Positions 25,749 through 34,264 of a DNA stretch of 37,592 nt are shown in pieces. Position numbers and translations under genes: made by a program. The notes under the pieces were generated by a model that worked only from the letters and a program-made list of their open reading frames with translations, did not search any database and was not told the DNA's origin. This DNA comes from Rhodospirillales bacterium (lineage in GTDB: Bacteria > Pseudomonadota > Alphaproteobacteria > UBA828), in NCBI GenBank assembly GCA_028818565.1, contig JAPPNV010000172.1, forward strand, positions 1 through 37,592, written 5' to 3'. The first letter of the stretch is position 1; each line of letters opens with the position of its first letter.

Positions 25749-25831
25749 ACAGAGCATTTGCGGCAGCGGCCGTGGCCGGCTCCGCCCCATTGCCGGCTTA
25801 GGCGCCGCAGGCGTACTCTCGCGCGCCACCC

Positions 25832-25854
25832 GGCGCCGCTATGGGAGCGGCGCC
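25832..25854 (+). other. Nine-pair hairpin in the leader of the MFS gene
   Basis: GGCGCCGCT (25832-25840) and AGCGGCGCC (25846-25854) form a perfect stem with a five-base ATGGG loop, ending 18 bases before the MFS start codon. It could limit access to the ribosome site or act as an attenuator. No downstream T-run is present. Confidence 0.45.
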
Positions 25855-25872
25855 CTTCCGAGACGAGCCGCG

Positions 25873-27123
25873 ATGACCGTTGAGGAGGCGCCCGGCCGCG
25901 GGCAGGTCCGCGTCATCGGGCTGATCTCACTCGCCCACGGCGCGAGCCACTTCTACCAGCTCGCCCTGCCGCCGCTCTTTCCACACCTGAAGGAAGCGTT
26001 CGCGGTCAGCTACACCGAGCTCGGCACGCTCATGACCGTGTTCTATGTGTCCTCCGGCATCGCGCAAACTGGAGCGGGCTTCCTGGTCGATCGCTTCCCG
26101 GCGCGCACGGTGCTGCTGGGCGGGCTGGCGCTGCTTTGCGCCGGAATTCTGCTGATGGGTCTCGCGCCCGCTTTCTGGATGCTGTTCCCGCTTGCCGCAT
26201 TGGCGGGGCTCGGCAACAGCGTGTTCCACCCTGCCGACCTCTCGATCCTCACCGCGAGTATCCGCCGCACCCGCCACGGCCGGGCCTACGGCTTCCATAC
26301 GCTCGGCGGCAATCTCGGTTATGCGCTCGCGCCCATCGTCATGGTGGGGCTCGCCCTGGAGCTCGGCTGGCGTCCCGCCCTGATCGTGGCCGGGGCGGGC
26401 GGACTGCTCCTGCTCCTTGCCCTGTTCTTCAACCGACACCTGTTCCTCGACGCGAGCGACGAGGCGCCGGTGGTGCCTCCAACGCGCGCCGTCGAAGACC
26501 GGGGGGCGGTCGCGACCGGGCGCGGCTGGCTCACCGCCGTGAGGCAGGGTGTCGCTCCCCTCGTCTCGATCCCGGTTCTGCTCTGCTTCGCCTTCTTCAT
26601 TTTCCTGAGCGGGGCCACGATCGGCCTGCAGTCGTTCTTCCCAGCGCTGATGGATCAGCTCTACGGCCTGCCGTTCGCCGAAGGTGCGCCGCTCCTCTCG
26701 GTCTTCCTCTTCGGTGCATCGGGGGGCGTCCTGCTCGGCGGCTTCATGGCAGAGCGCACGGGCTCGCGGCATCAGCTCGTCATCGGCGCGGGCCTCGCGT
26801 CGGCGGCGGCGTTCTTCGTCGCCATCAGCCTCGGCCTGTTCCCGGCCGCCGTACTGGGAGTCCCCTTCGCGCTTGCGGGCATCCTGGTCGGGCTCACCTT
26901 CCCGTCCCGCGACATGCTGGTGCGTGAGACCGCGGCGGCCGATGCCAGGGGCAGGGTCTTCGGCTTCGTCTATTCGGGCCTCGATACCGGTGCCGCCGTT
27001 GCGCCGCTGGTCGTGGGGCTACTGCTCGACCACGGCGACCCCCGCGCGGTGATGTGGCTGATCGCGGCGCTGTTGTTGCTGGGCGTCGTGGCCGCTGTCA
27101 TGGCGAAAGGGCGGCGAGCCTGA
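25873..27123 (+). CDS. Major facilitator superfamily transporter, Fsr-like
   Basis: A 416-residue membrane protein with about 12 hydrophobic segments. The first part (HGASHFYQLALPPLFPHLKEAF) resembles the fosmidomycin-resistance (Fsr) branch of the MFS, and GFLVDRFPARTVLLGG is the conserved loop 2-3 motif. A central loop of about 30 residues (near 195-220) splits the two six-helix halves. Function is probably proton-driven export of a small molecule; substrate unknown. It stands divergent to the toxin-antitoxin-like pair and 86 bases before the flavin monooxygenase gene on the same strand. Confidence 0.88.
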   Translation: MTVEEAPGRGQVRVIGLISLAHGASHFYQLALPPLFPHLKEAFAVSYTELGTLMTVFYVSSGIAQTGAGFLVDRFPARTVLLGGLALLCAGILLMGLAPAFWMLFPLAALAGLGNSVFHPADLSILTASIRRTRHGRAYGFHTLGGNLGYALAPIVMVGLALELGWRPALIVAGAGGLLLLLALFFNRHLFLDASDEAPVVPPTRAVEDRGAVATGRGWLTAVRQGVAPLVSIPVLLCFAFFIFLSGATIGLQSFFPALMDQLYGLPFAEGAPLLSVFLFGASGGVLLGGFMAERTGSRHQLVIGAGLASAAAFFVAISLGLFPAAVLGVPFALAGILVGLTFPSRDMLVRETAAADARGRVFGFVYSGLDTGAAVAPLVVGLLLDHGDPRAVMWLIAALLLLGVVAAVMAKGRRA

Positions 27124-27148
27124 GTACGCTGCAACGCGCGCCATGCGC

Positions 27149-27154
27149 TACAAT
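27149..27154 (+). promoter_or_regulatory. Candidate -10 box of the flavin monooxygenase gene
   Basis: TACAAT, one base from consensus, lies 55 bases before the ATG at 27209. No good -35 hexamer is found at 16-18 bases upstream. Confidence 0.3.
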
Positions 27155-27208
27155 CCCGCCGCCCCGGCGCGCGGGCGCTCATGTTCCTTTCTGCAATCGG
27201 TGAGTGGC

Positions 27209-28273
27209 ATGGTCAGCTTCGGCTTGTTCTGTCTCATGGGTTATCGGGACCGCGGAAGTGCGGTCTCCGAGGTGCTCGGCAACGCAGTGCAAATGACGCA
27301 ATGGGCGGAGCAGGCGGGCTTCGAAGCCGCCTGGTTCGCGGAGCACCACTTCTCCAACTACTGCGTCTGCCCCTCGCCCCTGGTGATGGTCAATCACTGC
27401 GCCGGACTGACCACGCGGATCAAGCTCGGCCCGGCGGTGATCGTGGTGCCGCTCTATCACCCGGTGCGGCTGCTCGCCGAGATCGGCATGACCCAGGCGC
27501 TGCTGGGCGAGGATCGCTTCCTGCTCGGGCTCGGCAGCGGCTACCAGACCTACGAGTTCGAGCGCTTCGGCGCCGATCTGGGCGACTCCAAGGCGCGGCT
27601 TGATGAGTTTCTCGCGCTCATGGACCGGGCCTACGCGGGCGAGACCTTCAGCTTCGACGGCGACTTCACGGCGCTGCCGGAGACCAGCATCAGCACGCGC
27701 CCAACGAACGGCGTGCCGCCGATCTGGATTGCAGGCGATTCGGAATCAACCCACAAGCTGGCAGCGCGGCGCGGCTTCGTGCCGATCATCACCGGCCGCT
27801 GGTTCGGCGCCGATTACCTGGCCGAGCAGCGGGAGCGCATCGACGCGTCCTACGCCGCCGAGGGCCTGGGCGGGGAGAAGCACGAGCTCGGGATCCTGCG
27901 CTTCGTCTGCGTGACGGAGAGCGATGAGGAGACCCTGGACTACCTCGTCCAAGCGCGCCAGCAGATGCGCTTCGCCGCCGCGCTGCGCAACCGGCAGGAG
28001 GCGATGGACGGCGGCATGCTCGTGGAACGACCATTCTCCGGCGAGCCGCCGCTGGAGGAGATGGCGGCGAGCCTGCCGGTGGGCGATACCGCCACGGTCG
28101 CGGCGCGGCTCACCGCCGACATCCGCGCCTCGGGCGCGAGCCACATGATGCTGAATATCCAGGCGGCGGGGTCCACCATGGTGCAGGCCGAGCGCACGAT
28201 CCGGGCCTTTGCCAGCGAGATCAGGCCCGCCATCGAGAGCGCCCTCGCCGTGGACCCGGGCGCGGCGGGTTAG
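27209..28273 (+). CDS. LLM-class (luciferase-like) flavin-dependent oxidoreductase
   Basis: A 354-residue bacterial-luciferase-like monooxygenase. [21 protein letters not shown] (about residues 32-52), the conserved strand [25 protein letters not shown], and [17 protein letters not shown] are typical of the FMN-binding TIM barrel. It would oxidise an organic substrate with reduced flavin and oxygen. The start at ATG 27209 has GGTGAG upstream; an earlier ATG at 27143 would add 22 residues with no family similarity. The stop TAG shares bases with the convergent prfB stop. Substrate unknown. Confidence 0.9.
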   Translation: MVSFGLFCLMGYRDRGSAVSEVLGNAVQMTQWAEQAGFEAAWFAEHHFSNYCVCPSPLVMVNHCAGLTTRIKLGPAVIVVPLYHPVRLLAEIGMTQALLGEDRFLLGLGSGYQTYEFERFGADLGDSKARLDEFLALMDRAYAGETFSFDGDFTALPETSISTRPTNGVPPIWIAGDSESTHKLAARRGFVPIITGRWFGADYLAEQRERIDASYAAEGLGGEKHELGILRFVCVTESDEETLDYLVQARQQMRFAAALRNRQEAMDGGMLVERPFSGEPPLEEMAASLPVGDTATVAARLTADIRASGASHMMLNIQAAGSTMVQAERTIRAFASEIRPAIESALAVDPGAAG

Positions 28274-29395
28274 CTCTTTCCCGCTCCTTCGGCCGGGGCG
28301 CCGATTCTGGCGGCGAGCGATGCCGCCAGGAACTGGTCGATGCCGCCGTCTAGCACGGCGTCGGGGTTGCTGCTCTCGATCCCGGTGCGCAGGTCCTTGA
28401 CCATGCGGTAGGGCTGCAGCACGTAGGAGCGGATCTGGTGGCCCCAGCCGATGTCGCTCTTCTGCTCGGCGAGCGCCTGCGCCTCCATTTCGCGCTCCTG
28501 CAACGCGCGCTCATAGAGGCGGGCGCGCAGCATCGACAGGGCCTCCGCCTTGTTGCGGTGCTGTGAGCGCTCGGCCTGACACTGGACGACGATGTTGGTG
28601 GGCAGGTGGGTGATGCGGACCGCGCTGTCGGTCCGGTTGACGTGCTGTCCGCCCGCGCCGGAAGCACGGTACGTGTCGATCCGGAGGTCCTTGTCTGCGA
28701 TCTCGATGTCGATGGTCTCGTCCACAACCGGGTAGACCCAGATCGAGGCAAAGCTGGTGTGGCGGCGCGCGCCCGCGTCGAAGGGGGAGATGCGGACCAG
28801 GCGATGCACGCCGCTCTCGGTCTTGAGCCAGCCGTAGGCGCTCTCGCCCGAGACCTTGATGACCGCCGACTTGATCCCGGCTTCCTCGCCGGGGCTCTCC
28901 TCGATCCACTCCACCTTGTAGCCGCGCTGTTCCGCCCAACGGACGTACATGCGCAGCAGCATCTCGGCCCAGTCCTGCGATTCGGTGCCACCGGCGCCGG
29001 CATGGACCTCGAGGAAGCCGTCGTTGCCGTCAGCCTCGCCGGAAAGCAGGCTCTCCAGCTCACGCCGCTTCGCCTCATCGCGGGTCGCAGCAAGCGCGGC
29101 CTCGGCCTCGCCGTAGACCTCCTCGTCGGACTCCTCCTCGGCAAGCTCGGCGAGCGCGAGGCTGTCCTCGAGCTCCTGTTCAAGCCGCTGGAAGGTGGCG
29201 ACCGCCGCATCGAGCCTGGTGCGCTCCTGCATCACCGCGCGGGCGCGCTCGGCATCGGACCAGAGGTCGGGGTCCTCGGCCTCGCGGTTCAGCGCCTCCA
29301 GGCGGCTGCGGGCACCGTCGAGGTCAAAGGTGCCTCCTCAGCAGCGTCAGCGACTGCTTGATGTCATCGGCAAGCGACAGGATTTCGGCGCGCAT
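28270..29395 (-). CDS. prfB: Peptide chain release factor 2, with programmed +1 frameshift
   Basis: Reads UAA and UGA stops. The first 23 codons from ATG 29395 end at an in-frame TGA (29326-29324); the ribosome must shift +1 at CTT to read on from GAC at 29325, giving a protein of about 374 residues. The shifted frame carries [14 protein letters not shown], the SPF anticodon tripeptide in [11 protein letters not shown], and the catalytic GGQ in [23 protein letters not shown] lies just before the ATG, and mrcA ends 22 bases upstream, suggesting cotranscription. The shift makes expression self-limiting: abundant RF2 terminates at the TGA. Confidence 0.97.
29323..29338 (-). other. prfB programmed +1 frameshift signal
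   Basis: Minus strand: AGGAGG (29338-29333), CAC, CTT (29329-29327), TGA (29326-29324), then C. This is the classic arrangement: a Shine-Dalgarno-like hexamer three bases before the slippery CTT and a stop with poor C context. Here the hexamer is the full AGGAGG. Confidence 0.95.
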
Positions 29396-29417
29396 CGAGA
29401 GGCCCTCCGGTGGGCGC

Positions 29418-31829
29418 TCAATATACGGCGCCCAGCCCCTCGAACGGAACCGTGCCTGCTTCGAGCCCACCGTCCAGGCCCTCGGCTGCCCGCAGCGCCG
29501 CCCGCTGCGTCGGCTCCGTGCCAGGCAGGAACGCTTCGACGATCACGTCGTCGCTGGCGGGGCCGGGCAGCGCGCCGGAACCGCGTTCGACCCGCACGAA
29601 GCGGATGCCGGGGGGAACCCGGAAGGGCACGGCCGGCTTGTCGACCAGGGCGCCTGCGAAGAAGTCCCGCACGATGGGCGCCGACACACGGCCACCGGAC
29701 TCCTTGCGTCCCAGCGATTGCGGCTGGTCGAAGCCGACGTAGGCCGCGGCGACCAGATCGGGGGTAAAGCCGACGAACCAGGCATCGCGGAACTCGTTGG
29801 TGGTTCCCGTCTTGCCGCCAATCGACGCGCCCAGCTTGCGGAGCGCGCGGCCGGTGCCGCGCTGCACGGCACCTTCCAGCATCGAGACGACCTGGTAGGT
29901 GGTGCGCGGATCGGCGATCACGGGACGCACGTCCCGGAGGATGGGCGGGAGCTGGTGATGCCATTCGCCGGGCCGGCAGCGGTCGCAATCGCGCGCGTCC
30001 CGCCGGTAGACCGTGCGCCCGTTGCGGTCCTGAATGCGCTCGACGAAGGCCGGCTCGATCTTGCGCCCGCCGTTGACCAGCATGGCGTAAGCGGCGGCCA
30101 GGTCGAGCGGGGTCGTCTCCATCGAGCCCAGCGCGGCCGACGGCAGCTCCGGCAGGTCCTGGTAGAGCCCGAAGCGCGCGGCATAGTCGCCCACGGTCTT
30201 CATGCCGATGTCCTGAGCGACGCGGAGCGTCATCAGGTTGCGCGATTCCTCGAGCCCCACCCTGAGCGTGCTCGGCCCGTAGAAGCGCTCCGTGTAGTTC
30301 TCGGGTTTCCACTTGCGCAGGTGCTCGCCCTGGTCGATCACCACCGGCGCATCGAGCACGATGGAAGCCGGCGTGTAACCGTGATCGAGGGCAGCCAGAT
30401 AGACGAAAGGCTTGAAGGCGGACCCCGGCTGGCGCCGGGCCTGGGTCGCACGGTCGAACTCGCTGGTGCCGAAGTCGAAGCCGCCGACCAGCGCCAGCAC
30501 CCGTCCGGTGTGCGGGTCGAGCGCCACCAGGGCACCCGAGACCGCGGGAATTTGGCGGAGCGCAAAGGCGCCGTCACGGCCGTCCGCGGGCTCGACCGGC
30601 ACAACGTCCCCAGCGCTCAGCACCTGGTGAACGGCGCTCACCTCCGGCCCGAGCCGCCCCTTCCCGCGCGCCTTGCGCGCCCACGTGAGGTCGTCGAGCG
30701 CGATGGCTCCCACGGCACCGTCGGCGAAGCCGATCTCTGCGCGGCGGGCGTCTGCGGTCAGCACCGCCGCGAGGCGCCACGGCGCCGGCACCGGCGGCAG
30801 CTCGTCTGCGCCGAGCGCCTGCCGCCAATCGCCTGCCGGGTCGATCTGCGCGAGCGGGCCGCGCCAGCCGCGGCGTTGGTCGTAGGCGACGAGGCCGCCC
30901 CTGAGCGCCCGGTCGGCTATCGCCTGGAGCGCCGGATCGACCGTCGTGCGGACCGAGAGGCCGCCTTCGTAGAGCGTGTCGTCGCCGTAGCGCGCCTGCA
31001 GCCAGCGACGCACCTCCTCGGCAAAATGCGGCGCCTCGACGAATGTCTCGTGCGCCCGATCCCGGGTTCGGAGCGGGGCCTGCATCGCGGCCTCGGCCTC
31101 GGCTTCACTTGCCGCGCCGTTCGCGACCATCTGGCCGAGCACCCAATTGCGCCGGGCCACCGCGGCCTCGTGCTTGCGCACGGGGTGATAGTTGTTCGGC
31201 GCCTTGGGCAAAGCAGCCAAGTAGGCAATTTCCTCGAGCGAAAGGTCGTTGAGCGAGCGGTCGAAATAGTTGAGCGCCGCCGCCGCCACCCCGTAGGAGC
31301 CCGCGCCCAGATAAATTTCGTTGAGATAGAGCTCGAGGATCCGGTCCTTGGTGAAGGCGTCCTCGATCCTCATGGCGAGGATGGCTTCCTTGATCTTGCG
31401 CGAGAAGGAGAGCTCACCCGAGAGCAGGAAGTTCTTCGCCACCTGCTGGGTCACCGTGGATGCGCCAATCGGCCGGCGGTCGCCGCTGCCTGCCATGTTG
31501 ACGAGGTTGGTGACCACGGCGTTCGCCACGCTTATGGGATCGACTCCGAAATGCTCGTAGAACGACTTGTCTTCGGCCGCGAGGAAGGCCTGGATCACCC
31601 GCTCTGGCATGGCACCAACAGGCACGAATAGCCTTTTCTCGCGCGCATGCTCGGCTAGCAGCCGCCCGTCTCCGGCGTGAACGCGGGTCATCACCGGCGG
31701 CTCGTAGGCAGCAAGCTGGTTGTGATCGGGCAGATCCCGACCGTAATGAAAGAATACGAAGGCGATGGCACCGCCTGCGAGTGCCGCGAGGAGCACGAGG
31801 CTGCCGAGGACGATGCCGGCGATCTTCAT
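29418..31829 (-). CDS. mrcA: Penicillin-binding protein 1A (bifunctional transglycosylase/transpeptidase)
   Basis: An 803-residue class A PBP that polymerises and crosslinks peptidoglycan. A single N-terminal membrane anchor (about 5-28) is followed by the GT51 domain with catalytic Glu86 in AAEDKSFYEHFGVD. The transpeptidase has Ser470-x-x-Lys473 (GSAFKPF), Ser529-Arg-Asn531 and Lys673-Thr-Gly675. An OB-like insert separates the domains. It is placed between amiC and prfB, an order common in alphaproteobacteria; its product's partner enzymes amiC and AmgK/MurU also lie in this window. Confidence 0.97.
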   Translation of the reverse strand: MKIAGIVLGSLVLLAALAGGAIAFVFFHYGRDLPDHNQLAAYEPPVMTRVHAGDGRLLAEHAREKRLFVPVGAMPERVIQAFLAAEDKSFYEHFGVDPISVANAVVTNLVNMAGSGDRRPIGASTVTQQVAKNFLLSGELSFSRKIKEAILAMRIEDAFTKDRILELYLNEIYLGAGSYGVAAAALNYFDRSLNDLSLEEIAYLAALPKAPNNYHPVRKHEAAVARRNWVLGQMVANGAASEAEAEAAMQAPLRTRDRAHETFVEAPHFAEEVRRWLQARYGDDTLYEGGLSVRTTVDPALQAIADRALRGGLVAYDQRRGWRGPLAQIDPAGDWRQALGADELPPVPAPWRLAAVLTADARRAEIGFADGAVGAIALDDLTWARKARGKGRLGPEVSAVHQVLSAGDVVPVEPADGRDGAFALRQIPAVSGALVALDPHTGRVLALVGGFDFGTSEFDRATQARRQPGSAFKPFVYLAALDHGYTPASIVLDAPVVIDQGEHLRKWKPENYTERFYGPSTLRVGLEESRNLMTLRVAQDIGMKTVGDYAARFGLYQDLPELPSAALGSMETTPLDLAAAYAMLVNGGRKIEPAFVERIQDRNGRTVYRRDARDCDRCRPGEWHHQLPPILRDVRPVIADPRTTYQVVSMLEGAVQRGTGRALRKLGASIGGKTGTTNEFRDAWFVGFTPDLVAAAYVGFDQPQSLGRKESGGRVSAPIVRDFFAGALVDKPAVPFRVPPGIRFVRVERGSGALPGPASDDVIVEAFLPGTEPTQRAALRAAEGLDGGLEAGTVPFEGLGAVY

Positions 31830-31879
31830 TCTTGGGCGGGCCGGACTATCAGTGGAGTCGCGTGCGCCTCAGGGTAGCA

Positions 31880-31897
31880 CCGATCCGTTTCGATCGG
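31880..31897 (-). terminator. Hairpin between amiC and mrcA
   Basis: CCGATC (31880-31885) and GATCGG (31892-31897) form a six-pair stem with a six-base loop in the 125-base gap between the amidase stop and the mrcA start. No T-run follows on the minus strand, so it may only attenuate or stabilise. Confidence 0.25.
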
Positions 31898-31954
31898 GAT
31901 TGCCGGACGCACTTGCCCATTGAACGCCGGGAATGAGGCGAGACTGCGGCGGAG

Positions 31955-33175
31955 CTAACAAGGCTCGCGATAATAGGTGTCGAGTGCCTTGACGATCGCA
32001 CCTGCCAGGATGCGCCGGTGACTCTCGCTCTGCAGCCGTTCCGCGTCCCGGTCGTTGGAGAGGAAGCCGAGTTCCACCAGCACCGATGGGATGTCCGGCG
32101 CCTTGAGCACGCGGAAATCGCCGAAGCGGTGCGGGCGTTTGATCAGCGGTACTACGTGGCCAAGCTCCGGCAGCAGCGTCGCCGCCAGTACCGCCGAGCA
32201 GTTCATCGTGTTCTGCTGGACCATCGAAATCAGCACCTTCGCGACCTCTTCGTCGTAGCCCTCGGAGAGATCGATGTCGGCGACGATGTCCGCCTTGTTC
32301 TCGCGCGCAGCCAACTCGGCGGTTTCCACGTCCGACGCCTCGTCCGCGAGCGTGTAGACGGAAGCGCCGTGCACGTCGCGGTTCTCCAATCGATCGAGAT
32401 GGATGGAGAGGAAGAGATCGGCGCCGGCGGCGCGGGCGATTTCGACCCGGCGGTGCAGCCCGACCTTGTGGTCGCCGTCGCGGGTCATCACCGCCCGATA
32501 GCGGCCGGATGCTTCGAGCTCCGCCCGCAACTCGCGCGAGAACGCCAATGCCAGCACCTTCTCCCGCAGTCCGTTGGACGCGATCGCGCCGGGGTCGCGG
32601 CCGCCGTGGCCGGGGTCGATCGCGATCAGATGGCGCACGCGCTTGGGCGCCGGCTTGAGCTGCGGCAGCGGCACGGGCTCGGCCGAGGGAGCTCGTCGTG
32701 CCTGCGTGGCCGGCTCCGCGAGGCGAGACGGCTGAACCGTTGTCCGAAACGCCGCTTGCGATACCGGCACGAGGTCGAGGATCAGCCGGTGGGTAACCGG
32801 CGCTTTCGCGTGTTGCTCCAGAAGCTCTGCCTGCCGCACCGCGAGCGGCCGGTGGAGGTCGAGCACGAGGCGGGCGGTATCTGGCCGGAACTGACCGAAG
32901 CGCAGCTGCGCCACGCCGGCGCGGCCGATGGCCTGGGTTCGCTCCCCCGCGCCCCAATTCACCGCCGTCAGATCGATCACCACGCGGTCGGGATTTGCGA
33001 GGGAAAAAACACTGAACTCCACCGGCTCGGTCAGATCCACGACCAGCCGGGTCACGTCGGCGTACTGGCCGACCCGAACGCCCGTGACCGACGGCGCGGC
33101 CTGCGCGCCAACGGCGACAACCGCGACAAGCAATAGTGCAAGGGCCGCCACCGCGACCCGGTGCCGCCACATCAC
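31955..33175 (-). CDS. amiC: N-acetylmuramoyl-L-alanine amidase, AmiC type
   Basis: A 406-residue periplasmic zinc amidase that removes stem peptides from septal peptidoglycan. A signal peptide (VAVAALALLLVAVVAVGAQA, about residues 7-26) is followed by an AMIN domain (about 29-130), a variable linker, and the Amidase_3 domain with zinc His in IAIDPGHGGRDPGAI and catalytic Glu in SVLVELGFLSN. Start is GTG 33175 or ATG 33172; GGAG is 7 bases before the GTG. AMIN usually targets the division site, and the enzyme is normally activated by an EnvC/LytM protein, not seen here. Confidence 0.95.
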   Translation of the reverse strand: MMWRHRVAVAALALLLVAVVAVGAQAAPSVTGVRVGQYADVTRLVVDLTEPVEFSVFSLANPDRVVIDLTAVNWGAGERTQAIGRAGVAQLRFGQFRPDTARLVLDLHRPLAVRQAELLEQHAKAPVTHRLILDLVPVSQAAFRTTVQPSRLAEPATQARRAPSAEPVPLPQLKPAPKRVRHLIAIDPGHGGRDPGAIASNGLREKVLALAFSRELRAELEASGRYRAVMTRDGDHKVGLHRRVEIARAAGADLFLSIHLDRLENRDVHGASVYTLADEASDVETAELAARENKADIVADIDLSEGYDEEVAKVLISMVQQNTMNCSAVLAATLLPELGHVVPLIKRPHRFGDFRVLKAPDIPSVLVELGFLSNDRDAERLQSESHRRILAGAIVKALDTYYREPC

Positions 33176-33192
33176 CCCGTTGCTCCGCCCCC

Positions 33193-33231
33193 TGCCGGCA
33201 TTCGCCCTCCCTATACCGGCAATCGCCCTCC
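33193..33231. repeat. Two 18-base direct repeats, 21-base period
   Basis: TGCCGGCATTCGCCCTCC (33193-33210) and TACCGGCAATCGCCCTCC (33214-33231) match at 16 of 18 positions. They lie 18 to 56 bases upstream of the amiC start and about 75 bases upstream of the aldolase-like gene. The two-helical-turn period is what two sites for one DNA-binding protein would have. Confidence 0.6.
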
Positions 33232-33304
33232 TTCATACAGCTTGGCCCCGAGTCTCGGCAACGCCGGCTGTGCTAATCTCACCTCACCACGGTGGAGGGA
33301 TGCC

Positions 33305-34075
33305 ATGGCCCGAAACGGGGGGGCGGAGGCGACACGCAAGACGCGCCGCTCACGCGCCGAGACTTGCGCACGGCGCGAGCTCGCTGCGTGCTACCGCATG
33401 TTCTACCGGCGCGCCATGGACGACCTGATCTACACCCACCTTTCGGTTCGAATTCCCGACCAACGCGATCGCTACCTCTTCATCGGCTTCGGCCAGCTCT
33501 TCGACGACGTGACCGCATCGAGCCTGATGACCGTGGACATCGAGGGGCACAACGTCGGCAAGACGCCAGGGGAGGTCAATCCGGCGGGCTGGATCGTGCA
33601 CCGGACCGTCTTCGAGGCAGTGCCGGAGGCGGAGAGCGTGATGCACCTCCACACGGTGGCGGGGGTCGCGGTCTCGGCGCAGAAGGGTGGGCTGTTGCCG
33701 ATCAACCAGTTCGCGATCACCCATGCTGGCCAGATCGCATATCACGACTATGACGGCCCCGGACTCCGACCCGCCGAGCAGAAGACCCTGGTCCGCGACC
33801 TCGGCGACAAGCGCATGATGTTCCTGCGCAACCACGGCACGCTGACCTGGGGCCGCTCCATCGCCGAGGCATTCACGCTGATGCACTATCTGGAGCGCAC
33901 CTGCGAAATTCAGATTGCGGCCCAGGCGGGCGGCCCGCCGATGCTGCCGCCGAAGTCCGTCATCGAGCGCACGGCCTCGATCGGCCAAGGGACCGGCAAC
34001 GTGGAATGGGCCAGGATCGGCTTCGAGGCGCTGCTGCGCCGCCTCGACCGGGAGGATTCCTCCTACCGCCGGTAA
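33305..34075 (+). CDS. Class II aldolase/adducin family protein
   Basis: A 256-residue protein. Zinc-binding His114 and His116 are in VMHLHT and His177 in LRNHGTL. The Glu that acts as proton donor in fuculose-phosphate aldolase is replaced: the stretch reads NPAGWIVH with Gly95 at that position, as in the adducin-like branch. Start ATG 33305 has GGAGGG seven bases upstream; an earlier ATG at 33161 would put 48 Pro-rich residues before it. Catalytic role uncertain, perhaps decarboxylase or epimerase-like. It is divergent from amiC and precedes an FAD dehydrogenase. Confidence 0.88.
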   Translation: MARNGGAEATRKTRRSRAETCARRELAACYRMFYRRAMDDLIYTHLSVRIPDQRDRYLFIGFGQLFDDVTASSLMTVDIEGHNVGKTPGEVNPAGWIVHRTVFEAVPEAESVMHLHTVAGVAVSAQKGGLLPINQFAITHAGQIAYHDYDGPGLRPAEQKTLVRDLGDKRMMFLRNHGTLTWGRSIAEAFTLMHYLERTCEIQIAAQAGGPPMLPPKSVIERTASIGQGTGNVEWARIGFEALLRRLDREDSSYRR

Positions 34076-34095
34076 TGGTTTATCGCTCACGACAC

Positions 34096-34110
34096 CCGGC
34101 CTGCGGCCGG
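34096..34110 (+). terminator. Small GC hairpin after the aldolase-like gene
   Basis: CCGGCC (34096-34101), loop TGC, GGCCGG (34105-34110), 20 bases past the stop codon. There is no T-run. The remainder of the 189-base gap to 34264 is GC-rich sequence in which nothing else is recognised apart from the TATAGT box. Confidence 0.25.
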
Positions 34111-34252
34111 CGCCTCCGCGTCGCGCGTCCACGCGCGCAGGAGCGCGCGATATGCGCCGCAAAGCGACGGGCCGCGGGCGCGGCCTGTCGCGAGCCCGTC
34201 AAGGACGGACTCGCTCCAGCGCGGCTACTGGCGCCAGAGTCAGCGGGCAAGT

Positions 34253-34258
34253 TATAGT
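34253..34258 (+). promoter_or_regulatory. -10 box directly before the FAD dehydrogenase start
   Basis: TATAGT (one mismatch to consensus) ends 6 bases before the ATG at 34265. If used, transcription would start at or next to the A of the ATG, giving a leaderless mRNA. No ribosome site sits in the GTTGCC spacer, which agrees with that reading. A -35 element is not evident. Confidence 0.45.
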
Positions 34259-34264
34259 GTTGCC

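Noticed and set aside
29324-29395. prfB as a pseudogene because of an in-frame TGA at codon 24
   Set aside because: The stop is the programmed frameshift site with AGGAGG and CTT-TGA-C in correct register.
29358-31631. Long open frame on the plus strand opposite mrcA
   Set aside because: High G+C creates long stop-free antisense frames; the translation has no recognisable motif, whereas the minus strand encodes a full PBP1A.
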